Assembly: GCA_023248365.1 (NCBI GenBank) | Contig: JAHFER010000025.1 | Location: forward strand, 1-12,470 | Direction of reading: 5' to 3' | From: Nitrospirota bacterium | Lineage (GTDB): Bacteria; Nitrospirota; 9FT-COMBO-42-15; HDB-SIOI813 | Length of the DNA stretch: 12,470 nucleotides | Part shown: piece after piece, positions 1 through 7,190 of the stretch | Layout: every line of letters begins with the position of its first letter | Numbering within the stretch: position 1 is the stretch's first letter | Program-made: the position numbers and the translations under genes | The notes under the pieces: model-generated | The model's database searches: none | What the model saw: the letters and a program-made list of their open reading frames with translations, nothing else | What the model was told of the DNA's origin: nothing

Positions 1-443
1 TCTTATCAATGAACCCGGACGGTATCCTTTTATCAAATGGCCCTGGTGACCCTGAAGCTGTAACATATGGCATAGATAATATTAGAAAACTTATTGGAAA
101 GAAACCAATATTCGGAATCTGCTTAGGTCATCAGATATTGGGGCTTGCCCTTGGGGGAAAGACATATAAATTGAAGTTCGGACATCATGGCAGTAATCAG
201 CCTGTGATGGATCTCTCAACAAGGAAGGTAGAGATAACCGCACAGAATCACAACTTTGCATTAGACTTAGATTCCATTGGAAGTGATGCTGAGCTCACAC
301 ATATAAATTTGAATGACAATACAGTAGAAGGGATGCGTCACAAGAGGTATCCGATTTTTTCTATTCAATATCATCCTGAGTCCTCTCCTGGTCCGCATGA
401 TTCGTGGTATCTGTTTGAGAGGTTTAGACGAATGATGAGTTAG
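1..443 (+). CDS. carA: Carbamoyl-phosphate synthase small subunit, C-terminal part (5' truncated by window edge)
   Basis: This is the glutamine amidotransferase subunit, which hydrolyses glutamine and channels ammonia to CarB for carbamoyl phosphate synthesis (pyrimidine and arginine pathways, cytoplasm). The reading frame is open from base 3 and continues off the left edge, so the ATG at 9 (NPDGILLSNGPGDP) is internal and not the true start. Visible class I amidotransferase features are the nucleophile elbow GICLGHQILGLALGG with its catalytic Cys, the QNHNFA segment, and the C-terminal YHPESSPGPHDS with the catalytic His and Glu. It ends in TAG at 441-443. CarB follows 137 bases downstream, the usual carAB order. 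Roughly the N-terminal 60% is missing, and nothing inside the visible part looks damaged. Confidence 0.96.
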   Translation, partial: LSMNPDGILLSNGPGDPEAVTYGIDNIRKLIGKKPIFGICLGHQILGLALGGKTYKLKFGHHGSNQPVMDLSTRKVEITAQNHNFALDLDSIGSDAELTHINLNDNTVEGMRHKRYPIFSIQYHPESSPGPHDSWYLFERFRRMMS

Positions 444-450
444 GCAATGT

Positions 451-521
451 TGTCATTCCCGTGAAAACGGGAATCCAGCGCTATGTCATGGTTCTGGATT
501 CCCACTTTCGTAGGAATGACA
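451..521. repeat. Paired hairpin repeat in the carA-carB spacer
   Basis: Two 28-base arms (451-478 and 494-521) are reverse complements with about 5 mismatches. Each arm is itself a hairpin. The left one is a perfect 8-bp stem, ATTCCCGT/ACGGGAAT, closed by a GAAA loop (455-474). The right one has the complementary TTTC loop and one mismatch. No T-run follows, so it is not a clear intrinsic terminator. It resembles the dispersed TGTCATTCCCG-type palindromes common in repeat-rich bacterial genomes, so it is probably a mobile intergenic repeat, possibly acting as mRNA secondary structure between carA and carB. Confidence 0.8.
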
Positions 522-567
522 GATAGTGTAATACTAAAGAATGCCGCAGGGATATAGCAGTTGATTT

Positions 568-573
568 AAGGAG
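568..573 (+). promoter_or_regulatory. Ribosome binding site deciding the TTG start of carB
   Basis: AAGGAG lies 7 bases before TTG at 581. No ATG or GTG in frame nearby has such a site, and the protein from this TTG begins PKRTDIHKILIIGSGP, matching the normal CarB N-terminus. The TTG is therefore the start. Confidence 0.8.
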
Positions 574-580
574 AAAGAGA

Positions 581-3500
581 TTGCCTAAACGTACTGACAT
601 ACATAAGATACTTATAATAGGTTCCGGCCCCATTGTCATTGGACAGGCTTGTGAGTTTGATTATTCCGGGACTCAGTCGTGCAAGGCCCTTAAGGAAGAG
701 GGGTATCAGGTGGTTTTGATAAATAGTAATCCTGCGACCATTATGACTGATCCGGAGTTTACAGACAGCACCTATATAGAGCCTATAACACCTGAAATTA
801 TAGAGATGATTATTGAAAAGGAAAGACCTGATGCACTCCTGCCTACTATGGGAGGGCAGACTGCATTGAATGTTGCATCCGAACTCTTCCGCAGAGGGGT
901 CTTAGACAAATACGGTGTGGAACTTATAGGTGCAAAGTACGATTCCATTGATAAGGCAGAGGATAGGGAGAAGTTCAAGAAGGCGATGATAAAGATAGGA
1001 CTTTCTGTGCCCCACAGCGGCGTTGCCAGGACCTTAGAGGAGGCGCTGAATATTGCTGAAGATATTGGATTTCCTGTTATTGTCAGACCTTCTTTTACCA
1101 TGGGCGGCACAGGCGGCGGCGTGGCATATAATATCGAAGAGTATCAGGAGGTTGTAAAATGGGGGCTTGATGCAAGCCCGATGAAAGAAATCCTGATCGA
1201 ACAGTCACTTCTTGGATGGAAGGAATATGAACTTGAAGTAATGCGGGATTTTTCTGATAATGTGGTAATAATCTGCTCTATAGAAAATTTTGACCCGATG
1301 GGTGTCCATACGGGTGACAGTATTACAGTTGCACCGGCCCAGACCCTTACTGATAAGGAATATCAGATAATGCGTGATGCTGCTATAAAGATTATCCGTG
1401 AGATAGGGGTAGAGACAGGCGGGTCTAACATACAGTTCGCTTTAAACCCGGCAAATGGTGATATGACCATCATCGAGATGAACCCCAGGGTTTCACGAAG
1501 TTCTGCGCTTGCATCAAAGGCAACGGGTTTTCCAATTGCAAAGATTGCAGCAAAACTCTCCGTGGGATATACACTTGATGAGATAAGGAATGATATTACG
1601 CGTGTTACTCCTGCATCCTTTGAACCGATGATAGATTATGTAGTAGTAAAGATCCCAAGGTTTACCTTTGAAAAATTTCCTCAGTCTGACCAGACCCTGA
1701 CCACACAGATGAAATCTGTCGGTGAAGTAATGTCAATCGGCAGGACATTTAAAGAGGCATTACAAAAGGCAATAAGGTCGCTTGAGATTGATAAGTATGG
1801 ATTTGAAGAGACAGCGGGTCAGAAGTCAGAAGCAAGAAGTCAGAAGCAAGATCTGGAGGTTGAAGAGCTTATAAGAGAAAAGCTAAAGATACCTAACTGG
1901 GAGAGGCTTTGGTATGTTGCTGACGCTATGAGATACGGGATGAGTGTTGAGGACATTTACAGATTGTCTAACATTGACCCGTGGTTTCTTGAGCAGATTA
2001 GAGAAATAGTTGAATTTGAAGGGGAGATAAGAGAGTTAGCTGGGCAAATCCCCCCTAACCCCCCTTTAGAAAAGGGGGGAATGGGGGGATTAAGTCAGTT
2101 GCCAGACATGCTACGCATGGCAAAGGAATTTGGGTTTTCTGATCACAGGATTGCAGAGCTTATTGACTCGACTGATGGAGATGTAAGAAAGCTCAGGGAG
2201 GGTCTTGAGATATATCCGGTTTATAAGAGGGTGGATACATGTGCAGCGGAGTTTGAGGCACATACACCGTATCTGTATTCAACATATGAGAGACCGTTCT
2301 ATAATATTTCCGGCTCCGCTGTGCCTCATGCAGATTGTGAGGCAATGCCAACGGATAAGAAGAAGGTTATAATACTCGGCGGCGGGCCAAACAGGATCGG
2401 ACAGGGGATAGAGTTCGATTATTGTTGTGTGCATGGCGCCTTTGCCTTAAAAGACGCAGGGTACGAGACCATAATGGTAAACTGTAACCCTGAGACTGTA
2501 AGTACAGACTATGACACTTCAGACAGGCTTTACTTTGAACCGTTAACTGAAGAAGATGTGTTAAATATAATTCGCATGGAAAAACCAGTAGGCGTAATCG
2601 TACAGTTTGGAGGACAGACACCGTTAAAACTTGCGGTTCCTCTTGAACGGGCAGGGGTTAAAATACTTGGGACATCACCTGATGCAATAGACAGGGCAGA
2701 GGACAGGGAGCGGTTTAGTGAGTTACTCGACAAACTCAAACTCCGACAGCCTGACAGCGGTATTGCAAGGTCAGAAGAAGAGGCTGTTGTTATTGCAAAG
2801 AAGATTTCATACCCGGTACTTGTAAGACCCTCATATGTTCTGGGCGGAAGGGCCATGGAGATTGTTTATGATGAAAAGGGGCTTCGTGAATATATAACCC
2901 ATGCAGTCAAGGCATCTCCCAAACATCCGGTGCTTATAGATAAATACCTTGAAGATGCAATAGAGATGGATGTTGATGTAATCTCGGATGGAGATGATGT
3001 TGTAATCGGCGGCATAATGGAGCACATCGAGGAGGCAGGGGTTCATTCAGGGGATAGCGCTTGTTCTATTCCACCTTTTTCCATTTCTTCTGATATGACA
3101 GATAAGATAAGAGAACAGGCCTGTGCACTGGCAAGAGAGCTTAATGTAATAGGTCTTATGAATATTCAGTTTGCAATTAAAGAAAATATATTGTATGTAT
3201 TAGAGGTAAATCCACGGGCATCGAGAACTGTACCCTTTGTAAGCAAGGCCATAGGTGTTCCTTTAGCACAGCTTGCGGCAAAGGTTATGGTGGGGAAAAA
3301 ATTAAAAGACTTAGGGTTCAGCAGGGAAAAAGAGATAAAGCACATTGCAGTTAAAGAGGCTGTCTTCCCGTTCTCAAAATTTCCTGGAGTTGATACATTA
3401 TTAGGGCCTGAGATGAAATCTACAGGTGAGGTAATGGGTATTGATACGGATTTTGGCGCTGCCTTTGCTAAGGCACAATCTGCTGCCTCCCTTGCACTTC

Positions 3501-3904
3501 CTGTATCCGGTACAGTATTTATAAGTGTAAAGGATAAGGATAAACCAGCCTCTGTAGAGATAGCAGCTAAGCTTGTTAATTCAGGTTTTAACATAGAGGC
3601 TACCCGCGGGACTGCTAATTTCCTTATTGTAAAGGGGATACCGGTAACCCTTGTAAACAAGGTCAAGGAGGGCAGACCTGATATAGTGGATCATATAAAA
3701 AATGGTGACATTGCAATGGTTGTGAATACGGTTGGAGATGAAAATTCCAAAAATGATTCTTATTCAATAAGGAGAACAACCCTGCTAAAGTGTATTCCTT
3801 ATTACACTACTATGGCCGGGGCAAAGGCTGCTGTAAGCGGTATTGAGGCTTTGAAAGACAGGTCAATTTCAATAAGAAGTTTACAGGAGTACCATAAAAA
3901 ATAG
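581..3904 (+). CDS. carB: Carbamoyl-phosphate synthase large subunit
   Basis: CarB makes carbamoyl phosphate from bicarbonate, ammonia (from CarA) and 2 ATP. The order is as in the family. The N-terminal carboxyphosphate half has GSGPIVIGQACEFDYSG (14-30), VRPSFTMGGTGGG (168-180) and the metal-binding IIEMNPRVSRSSA (297-309). An oligomerization region spans about 405-590. The second ATP-grasp half starts at GGGPNRIGQGIEFDY (600-614), with VRPSYVLGGRAME and VLEVNPRASRTVPF. The MGS-like allosteric domain covers about the last 140 residues. At 1107 residues it is longer than the usual roughly 1070. The excess lies in the oligomerization region: a heptamer-repeat segment (about 413-424), IPPNPPLEKGGMGG (490-503), and an extra stretch at about 571-585. 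All are in frame and catalytic motifs look intact, so the enzyme is probably functional. It starts at TTG and ends in TAG (3902-3904). Confidence 0.98.
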   Translation: MPKRTDIHKILIIGSGPIVIGQACEFDYSGTQSCKALKEEGYQVVLINSNPATIMTDPEFTDSTYIEPITPEIIEMIIEKERPDALLPTMGGQTALNVASELFRRGVLDKYGVELIGAKYDSIDKAEDREKFKKAMIKIGLSVPHSGVARTLEEALNIAEDIGFPVIVRPSFTMGGTGGGVAYNIEEYQEVVKWGLDASPMKEILIEQSLLGWKEYELEVMRDFSDNVVIICSIENFDPMGVHTGDSITVAPAQTLTDKEYQIMRDAAIKIIREIGVETGGSNIQFALNPANGDMTIIEMNPRVSRSSALASKATGFPIAKIAAKLSVGYTLDEIRNDITRVTPASFEPMIDYVVVKIPRFTFEKFPQSDQTLTTQMKSVGEVMSIGRTFKEALQKAIRSLEIDKYGFEETAGQKSEARSQKQDLEVEELIREKLKIPNWERLWYVADAMRYGMSVEDIYRLSNIDPWFLEQIREIVEFEGEIRELAGQIPPNPPLEKGGMGGLSQLPDMLRMAKEFGFSDHRIAELIDSTDGDVRKLREGLEIYPVYKRVDTCAAEFEAHTPYLYSTYERPFYNISGSAVPHADCEAMPTDKKKVIILGGGPNRIGQGIEFDYCCVHGAFALKDAGYETIMVNCNPETVSTDYDTSDRLYFEPLTEEDVLNIIRMEKPVGVIVQFGGQTPLKLAVPLERAGVKILGTSPDAIDRAEDRERFSELLDKLKLRQPDSGIARSEEEAVVIAKKISYPVLVRPSYVLGGRAMEIVYDEKGLREYITHAVKASPKHPVLIDKYLEDAIEMDVDVISDGDDVVIGGIMEHIEEAGVHSGDSACSIPPFSISSDMTDKIREQACALARELNVIGLMNIQFAIKENILYVLEVNPRASRTVPFVSKAIGVPLAQLAAKVMVGKKLKDLGFSREKEIKHIAVKEAVFPFSKFPGVDTLLGPEMKSTGEVMGIDTDFGAAFAKAQSAASLALPVSGTVFISVKDKDKPASVEIAAKLVNSGFNIEATRGTANFLIVKGIPVTLVNKVKEGRPDIVDHIKNGDIAMVVNTVGDENSKNDSYSIRRTTLLKCIPYYTTMAGAKAAVSGIEALKDRSISIRSLQEYHKK
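1818..1852 (+). repeat. Five-unit heptamer tandem array inside carB
   Basis: Five 7-base units lie end to end: GTCAGAA, GTCAGAA, GCAAGAA, GTCAGAA, GCAAGAT. They encode about residues 413-424 of CarB (GQKSEARSQKQD), in the linker just after the carboxyphosphate half. Thirty-five bases is not a multiple of three, so the array did not simply arise by adding whole units to a normal gene without compensation elsewhere. The peptide is polar and probably a surface loop. Confidence 0.75.
2047..2091 (+). repeat. C-run/G-run palindromic element inserted in frame in carB
   Basis: Left arm 2047-2067 (AAT, six C, TAA, six C, TTT) pairs with right arm 2071-2091 (AAA, six G, AAT, six G, ATT) at 18 of 21 positions, with a 3-base AGA loop. 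It encodes IPPNPPLEKGGMGG (CarB 490-503) in the oligomerization domain, where E. coli CarB has a short inter-helix connection. In this orientation the other two frames carry stop codons (TAG at 2067-2069, TAA at 2056-2058), so only the used frame is open. A relative sits in pyrK at 4911-4953. Confidence 0.88.
2322..2344 (+). repeat. Small hairpin in an extra segment of carB
   Basis: TGCCTCA (2322-2328) and TGAGGCA (2338-2344) form a perfect 7-bp stem with a 9-base loop. It lies in the part of carB encoding the extra residues around 571-588, which E. coli CarB lacks between STYE and the second ATP-grasp half. It may be another insertion scar or chance. Confidence 0.4.
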
Positions 3905-3931
3905 TGAACAGTGAGCAGTGAACCGTAAGCA
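3904..3931 (+). repeat. Four-unit heptamer tandem array between carB and greA
   Basis: The units are GTGAACA, GTGAGCA, GTGAACC and GTAAGCA. The first G is the last base of the carB TAG stop and the last A is the first base of the greA AGGAGG. The array therefore fills the whole spacer between stop codon and ribosome binding site. Confidence 0.8.
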
Positions 3932-3936
3932 GGAGG
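3931..3936 (+). promoter_or_regulatory. greA ribosome binding site
   Basis: AGGAGG stands 7 bases before the ATG at 3944 and directly abuts the heptamer array. It supports the chosen greA start. Confidence 0.75.
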
Positions 3937-3943
3937 GGCAACG

Positions 3944-4417
3944 ATGACGAGGCCGATGACCAAAGAGGGGTTTAATAAATTAAAGGAAGAGCTTGAGAGA
4001 CTCAAAAAGATAGAACGCCCTAAGAATATACAGGATATAGCTGAGGCACGGGCACATGGTGATTTGTCTGAAAATGCAGAATATTCAGCGGCAAAAGAAC
4101 GGCAGTCCTTTATAGCAGGACGTATGCAGGAACTGGAATATAAAATAGCTACGGCTGAGGTGATTGATTCATCATCATTTACCTCTGATAAGGTGGTATT
4201 TGGAGCTACAGTTTCTCTTCTTGATCTCTTCAAAGGGGAGAATAAGAAATATAAGATTGTGGGTGAGGATGAGGTAGATTTGAAGAATGGCAGAATATCG
4301 TTAGCTTCACCTGTGGGAAAGGCCTTAATAGGAAGCAAGGTTGGAGATATCGTTACCATAAAAGCACCTGCCGGCGATAGAGAGTATGAGATACAGGGAA
4401 TTTCCTTTGAAGAATGA
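3944..4417 (+). CDS. greA: Transcription elongation factor GreA
   Basis: GreA enters the RNA polymerase secondary channel and stimulates cleavage of backtracked transcripts. At 157 residues it has normal family length. The N-terminal coiled-coil hairpin (about 8-75) carries the tip motif EARAHGDLSENAEY, with the two metal-coordinating acids at Asp40 and Glu43. The C-terminal FKBP-like domain runs from about 83 to 155 (VVFGATVSL, SPVGKALIGSKVGD). It lies 39 bases after carB, so it is probably cotranscribed with the pyrimidine genes. Its stop codon TGA (4415-4417) is also the first three bases of the downstream inverted-repeat element. I see no separate promoter in the short spacer. Confidence 0.97.
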   Translation: MTRPMTKEGFNKLKEELERLKKIERPKNIQDIAEARAHGDLSENAEYSAAKERQSFIAGRMQELEYKIATAEVIDSSSFTSDKVVFGATVSLLDLFKGENKKYKIVGEDEVDLKNGRISLASPVGKALIGSKVGDIVTIKAPAGDREYEIQGISFEE

Positions 4418-4602
4418 CGGCTTCGTAAAAAGCGGGCGCCCTCTGGGCGCGCGGCGTTGCGCTGCATCCTTCGTCATTGCGGCGTAACAACAAAGTCAAA
4501 ATTTACCGCAGAGGACGCAGAGAGGACTTTTTGATTATAAAAGATTTTCCTCCGTATCCTCCGCGTTCTCTGCGGTGAAAAAAGGTTTTTGCGAGGCCAT
4601 CA
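4415..4602. repeat. Composite nested inverted-repeat element between greA and pyrK
   Basis: Outer ends TGACGGCTTCGTAAAA (4415-4430) and TTTTGCGAGGCCATCA (4587-4602) are inverted repeats with 3 transition mismatches in 16. Inside lie a perfect 6-bp G+C-rich hairpin GCGCCC/GGGCGC (4436-4450) and a second inverted repeat, ACCGCAGAGGACGC at 4505-4518 against GCGTTCTCTGCGGT at 4563-4576. The 188-base spacer thus looks like one or two stacked non-coding, MITE-like repeats. It has no open frame of note and no obvious target-site duplication. Its left end supplies the greA stop codon and its right end carries the only candidate Shine-Dalgarno of pyrK. Confidence 0.75.
4593..4596 (+). promoter_or_regulatory. 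Likely pyrK ribosome binding site inside the repeat end
   Basis: GAGG is 9 bases before the pyrK ATG at 4606. It falls within the right terminal inverted repeat (4587-4602), so translation initiation of pyrK seems to use repeat-derived sequence. Confidence 0.5.
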
Positions 4603-4605
4603 AAA

Positions 4606-5448
4606 ATGAAAGCAAGGGTATTTTCAAATTCATGTCTCCAGGGGACTTACTATAAACTCATTTTTCTCCCCCCTGTCAGAGTAAATATAATACCAGGACA
4701 ATTTGTAATGATAAGGGTGTGTGCTGCTGATTCCTTATCAGACCCTCTTCTTTCCAGGCCATTCAGCATACACCGTCAGGCGCTGGATGGGAGTATCGAG
4801 ATAATTTATAAAGTAGTCGGCAAAGGTACCGACCTGCTCTCCCATTTAAGGAAAGGTGATTATATTGAATTTCTTGGTCCGCTTGGGAATGGCTTTCCTC
4901 TGATGAGCATACCCCCCCCATCCTCCCCTTATAAAGGGGGGGCAAGGGGGGGTGAAAGTTTGTTTTCGGATGAGGTTATTATCGTTGCCGGCGGAATAGG
5001 CGTAGCCCCGATGCTGAGTCTTATTGAGGCCATCAGGGCATCTGGTGCTGACAATAATATAAAGGTGTTCTTAGGCGGCAGAGGTAAGGAAGACCTGCTA
5101 TGTGTTGACGAATTGAAAAAGATTGCAAATGAAGTTGTCCTTACCACAAATGACGGCTCGGCTGGAATAAAGGGATATGTAACAGATGCCCTGCATACGT
5201 GCCTTTTGAACGGACACGGACAACAGACACGGACCACGGTTTACTCCTGCGGCCCCACTCCAATGTTAAAAAAGATTCTGGAACTTACAGAACATGCGAG
5301 TATTAATACCTATGTTTCTCTTGAGTCAGTCATGGCCTGCGGAATAGGCCTTTGTATGGGATGCGTTGTGAAAAAGAAGGATAATAGCGGATACTTTCTT
5401 GTGTGCAGGAATGGGCCGGTGTTTGATGGCAAGGATATAGAAGTGTAA
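4606..5448 (+). CDS. pyrK: Dihydroorotate dehydrogenase B electron-transfer subunit (FAD, 2Fe-2S)
   Basis: PyrK partners with class 1B PyrD and carries electrons from dihydroorotate-reduced FMN through 2Fe-2S and FAD to NAD+. The ferredoxin-reductase-type fold is visible. There is an FAD-binding beta-barrel with RPFSIHR (51-57) and KVVGKGT (69-75), then a nucleotide-binding subdomain with VAGGIGVAPM (127-136) and YSCGPTPML (213-221). The C-terminal 2Fe-2S cluster has Cys245, Cys250, Cys253 and Cys267 (C-x4-C-x2-C-x13-C). Length (280 residues) exceeds the usual roughly 255-260. The surplus fits IPPPSSPYKGGARGG (102-116), encoded by a palindromic repeat at the junction of the two subdomains. 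The N-terminus MKARVFSN looks like a normal PyrK start. PyrD follows after about 27 bases. Confidence 0.96.
   Translation: MKARVFSNSCLQGTYYKLIFLPPVRVNIIPGQFVMIRVCAADSLSDPLLSRPFSIHRQALDGSIEIIYKVVGKGTDLLSHLRKGDYIEFLGPLGNGFPLMSIPPPSSPYKGGARGGESLFSDEVIIVAGGIGVAPMLSLIEAIRASGADNNIKVFLGGRGKEDLLCVDELKKIANEVVLTTNDGSAGIKGYVTDALHTCLLNGHGQQTRTTVYSCGPTPMLKKILELTEHASINTYVSLESVMACGIGLCMGCVVKKKDNSGYFLVCRNGPVFDGKDIEV
4911..4953 (+). repeat. C-run/G-run palindromic element inserted in frame in pyrK
   Basis: C-runs at 4912-4928 are mirrored by two seven-G runs (4936-4942, 4946-4952) around CTTATAAAG. It encodes IPPPSSPYKGGARGG and has the same overall design, orientation and peptide pattern (IPP, then P, then KGG-x-GG) as the carB element at 2047-2091. 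Confidence 0.85.
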
Positions 5449-5449
5449 T

Positions 5450-5477
5450 GAGTGATGAGTTATGGGTGATGAGTGAT
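5450..5477 (+). repeat. Four-unit heptamer tandem array at the pyrK/pyrD junction
   Basis: The units are GAGTGAT, GAGTTAT, GGGTGAT and GAGTGAT. The array starts two bases after the pyrK TAA (5446-5448) and its last unit contains the pyrD start codons (GTG 5473, ATG 5476-5478 ending one base past it). There is no good Shine-Dalgarno, so initiation occurs within repeat DNA. Confidence 0.8.
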
Positions 5478-6396
5478 GAAAACGGATATTTCAACTAATA
5501 TAGCAGGGATTTCTCTCCGCAATCCTGTGATGCTTGCCTCCGGTACTGCCGGATACGGGGAGGATATTTCCAAATACTGTGACCTGAACAGGGTTGGCGC
5601 AATTATTGTAAAGGGGATAGCCCTGAAACCAACAAATGGAAATCCTCCTGTAAGGATATGTGAAACACCATCCGGCATGTTGAATGCCATCGGCTTGCCG
5701 AATATCGGTGTGGACTCATTTATTAAAGATAAGGTTCCTTTTTTAAGAAAATTTGATACAAGGGTCATAGTAAATATATTTGGTTCCACGATTGAGGATT
5801 ACGGAGAGGTTGCAAGCCGTTTCAACGGAGTAGAGGGGGTTGACGGGCTTGAGGTAAATATATCATGCCCGAATGTAAAAGAAGGCGGCATTGCCTTTGG
5901 TACTGACTTAGAAGCAACACGGCTTGTAGTCCGCACCGTAAGGGGTTCTACAACTCTGCCAATAATAATTAAATTGTCACCCAATGTTACTGATATTGCC
6001 TCTTTTGCAAGGGTATGTGAAGAAGAGGGTGCTGATGCCTTATCTGTGATTAATACATTACTTGGCATGTCAATTGATACTGAGACATGGAGGCCCAGGC
6101 TCGGCAATATAACAGGCGGTCTCTCAGGCCCGGCAATCAGGCCTGTGGCGCTAAGGATGGTATGGCAGGTCTGTAATGCAGTTAAGATTCCGGTTATAGG
6201 AATGGGCGGAATTGTTACATCAAATGATGCAGTCGAATTTTTTCTTGCAGGGGCAAGCGGAGTAGCCGTTGGTACGGCAAATTTTATCAACCCGGCGGCT
6301 TCCCTTGAGATTATTACTGGATTAATGGCTTACTTAGAAGCCCGGGGGCTTAACAATATAACTGAAATTATCGGGAAAGTTAGGGTGGCATTTTAA
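5476..6396 (+). CDS. pyrD: Dihydroorotate dehydrogenase class 1B, catalytic subunit
   Basis: This FMN enzyme oxidises dihydroorotate to orotate, and pyrK directly upstream identifies class 1B (NAD+-linked, cytoplasmic). Numbering from the GTG at 5473, the motifs are NPVMLASGTAGYG (17-29), IVKGI (45-49), NISCPNVKEGG (129-139) with the active-site base Cys132, IKLSPNVTD (166-174), GGLSGPAIRP (215-224), and the phosphate-binding IGMGGI (242-247) and GASGVAVGTA (260-269). About 306 residues is typical. Either ATG 5476 or GTG 5473 could start it. I prefer the ATG, and both lie in the heptamer array. A 16-codon open frame beginning at 5448 in TAATG overlaps this start and ends at 5498. The end of pyrD, TAA (6394-6396), overlaps the next ATG by one base. 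Confidence 0.96.
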   Translation: MKTDISTNIAGISLRNPVMLASGTAGYGEDISKYCDLNRVGAIIVKGIALKPTNGNPPVRICETPSGMLNAIGLPNIGVDSFIKDKVPFLRKFDTRVIVNIFGSTIEDYGEVASRFNGVEGVDGLEVNISCPNVKEGGIAFGTDLEATRLVVRTVRGSTTLPIIIKLSPNVTDIASFARVCEEEGADALSVINTLLGMSIDTETWRPRLGNITGGLSGPAIRPVALRMVWQVCNAVKIPVIGMGGIVTSNDAVEFFLAGASGVAVGTANFINPAASLEIITGLMAYLEARGLNNITEIIGKVRVAF

Positions 6397-7190
6397 TGAA
6401 TCTGATAACACTTACAACAGACTTCGGCTACAAAGACCCATTCGTTGGCATGATGAAGGGTGTAATATACAAGATCAATGATTCTGCAACTATAGTAGAT
6501 ATTTCTCACGGAATTGAAAGTCAGAATATCCTTGAAGGCGCTTTTATCATTAGTAAGTCTTATGAATATTTTCCTGAAAATACAGTCCATGTAGTAGTGG
6601 TTGATCCCGGGGTAGGCAGTACAAGACGGCCTGTTCTTGTATCATCATTCGGTCACTTTTTTGTGGGTCCTGACAATGGGGTCTTCTCAATGATTATTGA
6701 GAATGACAGGTGTGCAAGGGTGTTCGAGGTTACTGAACAAAAGTATTTTCTAAAAAGCGTGAGCGCTACCTTTCACGGCCGTGATATCTTTGCTCCTATT
6801 GCAGCATTTCTCTCAAAGGGATTCTCAACAGGTTCCTTTGGCAGCGCTATTGATGACTACACCAGGATAAAAATACCGGCTATTGAAAGGAAACAGGCAT
6901 GTGTCAGGGGGGCTGTAATATACATAGACGGTTTCGGAAATATAATAACAAATATTCCAAGAGTAGTAGTGGATGAACTTATACAAATGGGCATATCACC
7001 TTCCAATATCAATATAGAGATTTGCGGACAGAAGATAAATGGTGTCAGAAAAAGTTATGCAGATACAAAAGAAGGAGAGCCTGCTGTAATCATCAACAGT
7101 TTTAATCTCGTGGAAGTCTTCGCATATCTGGGAAATGCGGCCAAAATCCTTAAAGCACATAAGGGTGATCTGGTTGAAGTCAAATTCTAA
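6396..7190 (+). CDS. SAM hydroxide adenosyltransferase (DUF62 family)
   Basis: The family hydrolyses S-adenosylmethionine to adenosine and methionine by activating water with an Asp-Arg-His set, and is homologous to the fluorinase/chlorinase enzymes. Visible are the N-terminal TLTTDFGYKDPFVGMMKG (6-22), VVDPGVGSTRRPV with Asp70 and Arg77/78, VGPDNGVF (90-97) and ATFHGRDIFAPIAAF with His127. The C-terminal domain has YIDGFGNIITNI (176-187). Length (264) matches the hydrolase group rather than the longer fluorinase. The role next to pyrD is unknown. Its ATG overlaps the pyrD stop (TAATG), so translational coupling is likely, and its stop directly touches the next ATG. Halogenase activity is not supported. 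Confidence 0.92.
   Translation: MNLITLTTDFGYKDPFVGMMKGVIYKINDSATIVDISHGIESQNILEGAFIISKSYEYFPENTVHVVVVDPGVGSTRRPVLVSSFGHFFVGPDNGVFSMIIENDRCARVFEVTEQKYFLKSVSATFHGRDIFAPIAAFLSKGFSTGSFGSAIDDYTRIKIPAIERKQACVRGAVIYIDGFGNIITNIPRVVVDELIQMGISPSNINIEICGQKINGVRKSYADTKEGEPAVIINSFNLVEVFAYLGNAAKILKAHKGDLVEVKF

Noticed and set aside
2041..2100. Frameshift or assembly error in carB at the homopolymer runs
   Set aside because: The frame stays open with correct CarB sequence on both sides, and the pyrK copy independently keeps frame.
4436..4450. Intrinsic terminator after greA
   Set aside because: The perfect G+C-rich stem is not followed by a T-run, and pyrK continues the pathway downstream.
3802..4467. 221-codon open frame on the minus strand across greA
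   Set aside because: It is antisense to an unmistakable greA with coding signal and ribosome binding site, and its product (Ser/Pro/Ala-rich) shows no family features.
1818..5477. CRISPR array from repeated short units
   Set aside because: The repeats are contiguous 7-bp tandems without spacers or neighbouring cas genes.
6396..7190. Fluorinase or chlorinase rather than SAM hydrolase
   Set aside because: The length and the Asp70, Arg77/78, His127 set fit the water-using family. No halogenase-specific extra loop is evident.
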